Source of the DNA: Candidatus Saccharimonadia bacterium | Lineage (GTDB): Bacteria > Patescibacteriota > Saccharimonadia > Saccharimonadales > Saccharimonadaceae | Assembly: GCA_023259925.1 (NCBI GenBank) | Contig: JALRDS010000084.1 | Location: 1 to 7,782 of the forward strand | Length of the DNA: 7,782 nt | Reading direction: 5' to 3' | Shown here: positions 1-4,662 of the stretch, in pieces | How positions within the stretch are numbered: the first letter of the stretch is position 1 | How the letters are laid out: every line of letters starts with the position of its first letter | Position numbers and translations under genes: made by a program | Notes under the pieces: model-generated | Told to the model about the DNA's origin: nothing | Database searches by the model: none | The model's input: the letters and a program-made list of their open reading frames with translations, nothing else

Positions 1-596
1 AACCACCACGCAACATCCCTACACTTACTGAGCGTTTACGAAGCCGTTTCGAATGGGGTGTGAGTATTGATATTCAAATGCCCGACTTTGAAACGCGCTG
101 CGCCATCCTGGAAGCCAAAGCCGCCGCTTCGTCTGCTGAAATTGGTCGTGATACGGTGGAGTACTTAGCAACCAATATTAAAACTAACATTCGTGAGCTT
201 GAAGGAGCGTTAAACCAACTACTTGCCTACTCAGAAATGCGTGGTATTCCGGCAGACATCTCTACCGCCGAAGGTTTGATTGGTAGTGTGCGCCGATCCC
301 GCCCGCAACATCTAACCGCCAAGCAAATTGTTGATAAAACCGCTAAGCACTTTCAACTCGCGCCTGCTGAAGTATGCAGCGCAAAGCGCGACAAACATAT
401 TGTAACGCCACGTCAGATTGCCATGTATTTACTGCGGAGTGAATTACATCTTAGTTTTCCAAGAATCGCCCAGGAACTCGGCCGAAAAGATCACACCACT
501 GCCATTCACTCGGTTGAAAAGATTGAAAAAGCCATTAAGCTCGATTTCGTAATTCGCGAACATGTGGCAGAAATTCGAGAGAATTTATATGTATAG
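1..596 (+). CDS. dnaA: Chromosomal replication initiator protein DnaA, C-terminal part (5' end outside window)
   Basis: DnaA is the AAA+ ATPase that binds DnaA boxes at oriC and melts the origin. The reading frame is open from the left edge (first whole codon at base 3) to TAG at 594-596, giving 197 visible residues. They begin in the AAA+ domain: the segment IPTLTERLRSRFEWG contains the arginine-finger region (box VII), followed by IDIQMPDFETR. Sensor 2 is NIRELEGAL (about bases 183-209). Domain IV, the DNA-binding helix-turn-helix, starts near base 310 and includes TPRQIAMYL and the DnaA signature RKDHTTAIHS; Asp-His-Thr-Thr is encoded at 489-500. All expected domain IV landmarks are present and the C-terminus looks complete. 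The GTG at base 60 is an internal Val codon, not a start: the residues before it are conserved DnaA sequence. Downstream are the probable origin and dnaN, the classical bacterial order. Identification is very secure; only the N-terminal domains are out of view. Confidence 0.97.
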   Translation, partial: PPRNIPTLTERLRSRFEWGVSIDIQMPDFETRCAILEAKAAASSAEIGRDTVEYLATNIKTNIRELEGALNQLLAYSEMRGIPADISTAEGLIGSVRRSRPQHLTAKQIVDKTAKHFQLAPAEVCSAKRDKHIVTPRQIAMYLLRSELHLSFPRIAQELGRKDHTTAIHSVEKIEKAIKLDFVIREHVAEIRENLYV

Positions 597-600
597 TATC

Positions 601-620
601 TGTGGAAACTTTGTGCAAAG
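601..620 (-). promoter_or_regulatory. Pair of DnaA boxes next to the dnaA stop codon
   Basis: Read on the minus strand, 601-609 is GTTTCCACA and 612-620 is CTTTGCACA. Each differs from the relaxed consensus TTWTNCACA only at the first base. The centres are 11 bp apart, about one helical turn, so two DnaA molecules could bind on the same face. They begin five bases after the dnaA stop and point toward dnaA, opposite to the boxes near dnaN. The role as origin-anchoring sites is inference. Confidence 0.65.
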
Positions 621-654
621 CCGTTGCAAAACTGCATGGAAAACCTGTCAACGA

Positions 655-663
655 CTATCCACA
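655..663 (+). promoter_or_regulatory. DnaA box (CTATCCACA)
   Basis: One mismatch (first base) to TTATCCACA, with the TATCCACA core intact. It lies on the plus strand about 35 bp from the dnaA-proximal pair and just before an AT run (ATATATA, 664-670). It may be an origin site or may influence transcription into dnaN. Confidence 0.65.
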
Positions 664-795
664 ATATATAGCTCGCTGCAGCCAAACAACACAAACCCCT
701 ATGGATATCTCCTAGTTTTACCCACTTTTACACTCACCCACTCCCCAAGTTTCACACATACAATATCCGCACATTCACTACTGTTACATAGCAAG

Positions 796-813
796 TTACC
801 CACAGTATCCACA
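796..813 (+). promoter_or_regulatory. Two abutting DnaA boxes of the origin-opening module
   Basis: TTACCCACA (796-804) is directly followed by GTATCCACA (805-813); each has one mismatch to TTATCCACA. Both point toward dnaN and sit immediately upstream of the C tract and the trio repeats. In the B. subtilis model, boxes in this position dock the DnaA molecules that then extend as a filament onto the trio strand. The position and orientation relative to the trios make these the likely opening boxes. Confidence 0.75.
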
Positions 814-817
814 CCCC

Positions 818-829
818 CTACTATTACTA
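818..829 (+). promoter_or_regulatory. DnaA-trio element (four triplets), start of the DNA-unwinding region
   Basis: The top strand reads CTA CTA TTA CTA, so the complementary strand reads 3'-GAT GAT AAT GAT-5', matching the DnaA-trio consensus 3'-(G/A)A(T/A)-5' at all four triplets. It follows the box at 805-813 after a short C tract, and an AT-rich run (831-845, 13 of 15 bases A or T) follows. Known role: DnaA bound at the boxes assembles on this single strand and stretches it open. The first triplet shares its C with the C tract. The trios end 28 bp before the dnaN start codon, so melting would reach the dnaN ribosome binding site. Confidence 0.8.
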
Positions 830-841
830 CGAAAGAATTTA

Positions 842-849
842 AAAAGGAG
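842..849 (+). promoter_or_regulatory. Ribosome binding site of dnaN
   Basis: AAAAGGAG lies 8 bases before the ATG at 858 and fixes the dnaN start. It is embedded in the AT-rich end of the origin. Confidence 0.85.
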
Positions 850-857
850 CTCTAATA

Positions 858-1961
858 ATGGAAGTAGTTGTCACCCAAGAAAACCTGAGCTTTGCTCTAA
901 GTAACACTAGCCGTGTAGCATCAAGCAAGGCTGGGTTACCTATTTTAAGTAACATTCTTTTACGTACCGATAATGCAAGACTGTACATTGCAGCAACAAA
1001 CCTCGAAGTAGCTTCGTCTCACCGTATTGGAGCAAAAGTCGTAAAACCAGGCTCAATAACAGTACCTGCAAAACTACTGAGTGAATTTGTACAGAATCTT
1101 CCTAAAGAACAAATTACGCTGAGGGTTGAAAATAGCAAATTACACATATCAGCCGGTGGCTCGTCGTCGGTGGTGCATGGTGTAGCGGATGATGAATTCC
1201 CTGAACTCCCCACTATTGATGAAAAAGAGGCGGTGAGCTACACTCTTTCGGTTGATGACTTTAAGGATTCCGTATCGCAAACCATACCAGCAGCAAGTAA
1301 TGATTCAACACGCCCCATTCTTACGGGCGCATACTGGCATTCATTTGAGGGCGGGCTCTATATTGCCGCTACAGACGGCTACAGGCTGGCGGAGCGCCGT
1401 ATAACGGGCACTAAGAGTGATGTTTCCGCAGTTATTCCGGTATCAACTCTACAAGAAGTAATTCGCACCTTGCGCGACGACGTACAGGAACTTGAGGTAC
1501 TGTTTGATGACACGCAGGTTACGTTCAGACTAGCGGAAGTTGAAATTACAAGCCGGCTAATCGACGGCAACTTCCCTGATTACCGCCAGCTTATTCCAAC
1601 CAAGACTGAAACAACCATTACACTGAATCGAACTGAATTTGTGCGAGTGATTAAAATTGCCGGACTATTTGCTCGCGAATCGGGTGGTGGTATTACGCTC
1701 TCTGCGGATACTGATAAGTCTCAGCTAAGTGTTGCCTCAATCGCCTCAGAGATTGGCGAAAACACATCAGTAATGGATGTAACGTCAACCGGTGAAGACG
1801 GTAGTGTTAGTCTTAATTCACGCTATATAACCGACGCCTTAAGCGCTATGTCGTCAAGTGAAATTACCTTTGGATTTTCAGGCAAACTCGCCCCGTGCGT
1901 GCTAACTGAATCGAAAAAAGACACGCCGTATAAGCATATTATTATGCCGTTAAAGAGTTAG
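858..1961 (+). CDS. dnaN: DNA polymerase III subunit beta (sliding clamp)
   Basis: The beta clamp is a ring-shaped dimer that encircles DNA and tethers DNA polymerase III and other clamp-binding proteins. The 367 residues are the usual length, forming three similar domains. Domain 1 (about 1-120) has LPILSNILL and AATNLEVA. Domain 2 (about 128-247) has the hallmark ATDGYRLAERR (171-181) and, at its end, SRLIDGNFPDYRQLIP (232-247). Domain 3 runs to the C-terminal KHIIMPLKS, matching the family's conserved ending (usually a MPMR-type motif) that lines the partner-binding pocket. The ATG start is supported by AAAAGGAG eight bases upstream. Upstream is oriC; downstream, instead of recF or gyrB, there is a gene on the other strand whose stop codon overlaps this one (1958-1961). 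A candidate terminator downstream is weak: a 5-bp stem at 2007-2025 followed by five T, inside the opposing gene. Identification is secure. Confidence 0.97.
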   Translation: MEVVVTQENLSFALSNTSRVASSKAGLPILSNILLRTDNARLYIAATNLEVASSHRIGAKVVKPGSITVPAKLLSEFVQNLPKEQITLRVENSKLHISAGGSSSVVHGVADDEFPELPTIDEKEAVSYTLSVDDFKDSVSQTIPAASNDSTRPILTGAYWHSFEGGLYIAATDGYRLAERRITGTKSDVSAVIPVSTLQEVIRTLRDDVQELEVLFDDTQVTFRLAEVEITSRLIDGNFPDYRQLIPTKTETTITLNRTEFVRVIKIAGLFARESGGGITLSADTDKSQLSVASIASEIGENTSVMDVTSTGEDGSVSLNSRYITDALSAMSSSEITFGFSGKLAPCVLTESKKDTPYKHIIMPLKS

Positions 1962-3424
1962 AAATAATATACAAGACGATAGTTACCAAGTAGGCCATCT
2001 TCTCTTAACTGTGCTTCTATCAGTTGCTTTTTACGAGCAAGGTCTTTTTGGTCTATAGTCATCTCTCCTGTTTGACTGTTTGAGGTAATAAACACACTAG
2101 GCTTGATATATATAGTCGAAGTGTCGTAGTCCATTTCTAGAATAGGAAGGTCGGACGAGCTATACGGTAATATATTTTCGATACGACCGTTACTAGCTTT
2201 GTTGCTTGTAATTTCATAAGCGGCCCTTGTTTGATGTGGGTCATCACTATCAAAAGCCGTGAACACTACTTTATCCCCGGTCGACTGAATAGTTGATACA
2301 GCTAACTTTGAGCTCTTAAAAGTAAGTGACGCATTACTATTCATGTGTAAAGTGTAGAGTCTGCCATTTTCGACATATTCTACACCCTGTTTTTTGCATG
2401 CAATCTGGCTCACGTCCAGTGCAATAAGTGAAGTACGGTTTTTATGACGCACATATAGCTCGTCAGACTGCAGGTAGTATGTTTTTTCGCCTATATGGCA
2501 AATCGATTCAACTGGACCACCCGTAGTGAACGTAGTGTAAGATTTAGCAGGTACGTCATAGGTGATGATCTCGCTCTTTTCTTTACTCTCGCCGGCTACA
2601 GAGTGGTCTTCTGTATTATAGACTGTCGTCTCTTCTACTTTCGACTGGGAGCATAGTACCTTTTTATCTGAAATAATACAGTCATTATAGCTAACTCCTT
2701 GGTTTATAGGAATTACTGACGGTTCACTAGAGAAAGAGGCGTAATGGTATATTTTTTTATAAGTATTATCTATTACGATTATGGTTTCACTACCCTGTTC
2801 TGTAGCAACTTCTAGTGATTCGTATTCTTTCGTGGGAAGTAGTATTGTATCGGTAGTTTTGTCGGCGATATTCACATATTGAAGAAAGGCAAGCTGACTT
2901 TTGCTCACCACAGACAATAACCCGGCTTTATATGGTACGGTTGAAATTTTTGTGTCTATAGTGTCGATATCAACTAATTGGTTATCATATTGATCCTTGG
3001 ACTTTTCTGCGAAAGTAAAAATATCATTCGATCCGCCGTAGCAGCTATATGAAAAATATTTTGTTTCATATCGCCCAAGGCAATCTAGCCCCCCAGTCCC
3101 AATCCTATTAACCTGCCTCTGAGTAGTAAGGGTTGGTTGTAGGTGATTGATACCAAAAAACGATCTATCGCCGGTATATATACGCTCAACGGTTTGACCG
3201 GCAATTATTTGAACGACATCTGACGACCGTGGGACCATATATAAACTAAAGAGCCTTTTAGGTATTTTGTAACCGTCTTCTGTAAGATAGGATACGGTTG
3301 ACGGTGAACCGCTAATCGTATAGTAGGTGTGCTGCACGAAAAAATAGATAAAGCACCACACACTCAAAAGCATTATTGCGGTTAATACGATACCTTTTCT
3401 TGTGAGTAATATACCTTTAATCAC
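1958..3424 (-). CDS. Membrane-anchored extracytoplasmic protein of unknown function, possibly beta-propeller-like
   Basis: I do not recognise this 488-residue protein. Residues 1-10 carry positive charge (Lys3, Arg9, Lys10), followed by one hydrophobic segment at about 11-31, so it should be an N-in, C-out single-pass protein. The rest (about 35-450) is rich in Ser, Thr and Tyr and in short alternating hydrophobic stretches such as EKTYYLQSDELYVRH and GRLYTLHMN. Such repeated beta-hairpin-like pieces suggest a beta-propeller or similar beta fold; this is inference. The ectodomain has six cysteines (115, 128, 249, 258, 309, 343), spaced as if in three local pairs, consistent with disulfides outside the cell. 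A charged helical stretch (about 458-476) precedes the end. The start is GTG, overlapping the upstream gene's TGA (GTGA), with GAGGAG eight bases before it. It is last in the three-gene unit and converges on dnaN. It may be an adhesin, a receptor-like protein or an accessory subunit of the envelope machine encoded upstream. Confidence 0.85.
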   Translation of the reverse strand: MIKGILLTRKGIVLTAIMLLSVWCFIYFFVQHTYYTISGSPSTVSYLTEDGYKIPKRLFSLYMVPRSSDVVQIIAGQTVERIYTGDRSFFGINHLQPTLTTQRQVNRIGTGGLDCLGRYETKYFSYSCYGGSNDIFTFAEKSKDQYDNQLVDIDTIDTKISTVPYKAGLLSVVSKSQLAFLQYVNIADKTTDTILLPTKEYESLEVATEQGSETIIVIDNTYKKIYHYASFSSEPSVIPINQGVSYNDCIISDKKVLCSQSKVEETTVYNTEDHSVAGESKEKSEIITYDVPAKSYTTFTTGGPVESICHIGEKTYYLQSDELYVRHKNRTSLIALDVSQIACKKQGVEYVENGRLYTLHMNSNASLTFKSSKLAVSTIQSTGDKVVFTAFDSDDPHQTRAAYEITSNKASNGRIENILPYSSSDLPILEMDYDTSTIYIKPSVFITSNSQTGEMTIDQKDLARKKQLIEAQLREDGLLGNYRLVYYF

Positions 3425-4662
3425 CCTGGTAACTCCTCAAATAACTTGTCTAATAATGGTATGAGAGTCGGGCTGCGCTGGCCGTCATATCCGCCTGGAG
3501 TTCCCTTTTCTGGCCCTCCTCTATCGATATGCAAGTGTGGTGGTGTATCTTTGGCGCACCGCTCTTCAGCTACAACGGCAATTTTCTGGCCGGCTTTCAC
3601 TTTTTGTCCAGCGGATACGACTGGTGATTTTATGTGGCCGTACCAATATTTCCAGCCACTACTCCCAGTAAAATTGATACTGTAACAACCCGGATAGCCA
3701 TCGTAACCATCTTTAACGGTGTAGATTGTACCGTCTTCAATCGCAAACACTGCTGTTCCTATCGGTGCAAACATATCAGATGCAGGTGTGCCGTCATGAT
3801 GACAGGTGTATTTTCCACAAGGTAAATAAGTAATTTTACTTTTTGAAAGACCAAGAGGGAAAGAAAATCCCTCTGATGAAACGACCCCAAATTCACTACT
3901 CGTACAGTCATCCAGAGAACTAGATCCGTCAAGCCCACCCGCTGATATAGACTTCGTACTACCCGGGCTAGATTCATCCCATGTACGTGTGAAGTTGCTG
4001 GTTAGTAAGTGATATCCAAATAGCACATAATCAGCATTCTGCCCGCGCGGAAAGTCTTCAAGAGCGGTATTGTCCGGCGCTCCACTACCGTTATAATTTG
4101 CAAGGAAGCTTAGAAGGTTTTCATGGTCACGCTTGAACAGTAGTGATAGTCCTGCTTTTGGGTCGTTGTCGTAACCTTCTATTATGGGCTTGCCTGCCGA
4201 TCCTATTTGGTGCTTGAAGGCCGCATGTACGGCATCTTTGGGGTTGTTCGGATCCTTTTTGCCGTCACCATCACCATCGGTTCCCATATGCTCCCAGGTG
4301 CTTGGTATAAACTGCCAAGGCCCCTCGGCGCTTGCTGATGAAACAGCCCAGTCTTTGTCGTAGGCTGGCCAACCCCTGTTTTCAATCCATAAGGTCGCGG
4401 CGACCAATCGCTTATCAGCCTGGGGGTACTCACTTGCGGTTGATTCAATAAGAGAGCGCCACGGGTCTGGAACGTTCGATAGGTCGCCCCCTAAACCCAG
4501 ACCTGTTTCTGTGCATGAGCCAGAGCTGGCATCTTCTGCATCTACGCCGTAAAAAAGGATATCGTTGCCACTGTAAAATTGTTCATCGAAGTCCACTGCA
4601 GATACGGTGTTAGGTGTGGATAAGGCGATAATAAACGCCAAGATAATCATAAGAGGCTTCAT
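3421..4662 (-). CDS. Secreted bifunctional cell-wall hydrolase: MltB-like lytic transglycosylase plus M23 endopeptidase
   Basis: This 413-residue protein should cut both the glycan strands and the peptide bridges of peptidoglycan. A signal peptide is evident (hydrophobic 4-17, likely cleavage after VSA at 20-22). The first domain (about 66-220) has a candidate catalytic Glu94 in WIENRGWP, then GPWQFIPSTWE (114-124) and an Asp/Gly-rich loop GTDGDGDGKKDPNN (127-140), the pattern of SLT_2/MltB-type transglycosylases, where a similar loop can bind calcium. LANYNGSG (187-194) fits the helical end of the fold. A Ser/Gly-rich linker (about 229-265) leads to the M23 domain (266-400). Its likely metal ligands are His288 or His289 with Asp296, and His378 in HLH (376-378); His343 of YGH is also conserved. 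The His-Asp spacing (HHDGTPASD) is longer than the usual HxxxD. Six cysteines (50, 253, 282, 287, 326, 369) fit an exported protein. The ATG overlaps the previous TGA (ATGA) and has no clear ribosome binding site, suggesting coupled translation. Transglycosylase-plus-endopeptidase enzymes also occur in conjugation systems (VirB1-like role). Confidence 0.92.
   Translation of the reverse strand: MKPLMIILAFIIALSTPNTVSAVDFDEQFYSGNDILFYGVDAEDASSGSCTETGLGLGGDLSNVPDPWRSLIESTASEYPQADKRLVAATLWIENRGWPAYDKDWAVSSASAEGPWQFIPSTWEHMGTDGDGDGKKDPNNPKDAVHAAFKHQIGSAGKPIIEGYDNDPKAGLSLLFKRDHENLLSFLANYNGSGAPDNTALEDFPRGQNADYVLFGYHLLTSNFTRTWDESSPGSTKSISAGGLDGSSSLDDCTSSEFGVVSSEGFSFPLGLSKSKITYLPCGKYTCHHDGTPASDMFAPIGTAVFAIEDGTIYTVKDGYDGYPGCYSINFTGSSGWKYWYGHIKSPVVSAGQKVKAGQKIAVVAEERCAKDTPPHLHIDRGGPEKGTPGGYDGQRSPTLIPLLDKLFEELPG
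3433..3438 (-). promoter_or_regulatory. Ribosome binding site deciding the GTG start at 3424
   Basis: On the minus strand GAGGAG is eight bases upstream of GTG (3424-3422). It lies inside the 3' end of the upstream gene. It supports the GTG start and indicates that this gene is translated on its own signal as well as by coupling through the GTGA overlap. Confidence 0.75.

Larger units (their letters stand above)
597..857. other. oriC: Probable chromosomal replication origin (oriC), dnaA-dnaN intergenic region
   Basis: This 261-base non-coding gap between dnaA and dnaN is the classical origin location. It contains near-consensus DnaA boxes (consensus TTATCCACA, one mismatch each): 601-609 and 612-620 on the minus strand, and 655-663, 796-804 and 805-813 on the plus strand. 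Weaker copies are TTACCCACT at 718-726 and TTTCACACA at 750-758. At the dnaN end the order is tandem boxes, C tract (814-818), DnaA-trio triplets (818-829), then an AT-rich stretch (831-845). This is the layout of the basal unwinding system described in Bacillus subtilis. The top strand from about 682 to 830 is extremely G-poor and C-rich (about 55 C to 9 G by hand count). No box is a perfect consensus match, which is the main reservation. The middle (about 670-790) holds only weak boxes and the skew; I see no gene there. Confidence 0.88.

Noticed and set aside
60..596. GTG at 60 as the start of a short DnaA-like gene
   Set aside because: The frame is open upstream to the left edge and encodes conserved DnaA residues (IPTLTERLRSRFEWG). 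The GTG is an internal Val codon of a gene cut by the window edge.
645..672. Possible promoter with CTGTCA (645-650) and TATAGC (667-672)
   Set aside because: Both boxes match poorly. Spacing is acceptable, but evidence is too weak to list as a feature.
675..682. GCTGCAGC palindrome in oriC
   Set aside because: A single 8-base palindrome with no repeat copy or context; probably chance.
727..764. Possible dnaN promoter (TTTACA at 727-732, TACAAT at 759-764)
   Set aside because: Each hexamer matches 5 of 6 bases but the spacing is 26 bases, too long for a sigma-70 type promoter. In an A/T/C-rich region such matches arise by chance.
562..855. 97-codon plus-strand open frame across the dnaA-dnaN gap
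   Set aside because: It starts inside dnaA without a ribosome binding site and runs through DnaA boxes and the trio element. The product is low-complexity, reflecting the C/T/A-rich origin.
2007..2032. Intrinsic terminator for dnaN
   Set aside because: The stem is only AACTG/CAGTT with a 9-base loop before five T and lies within the opposing coding sequence. It is noted in the convergent-overlap finding but too weak to annotate.
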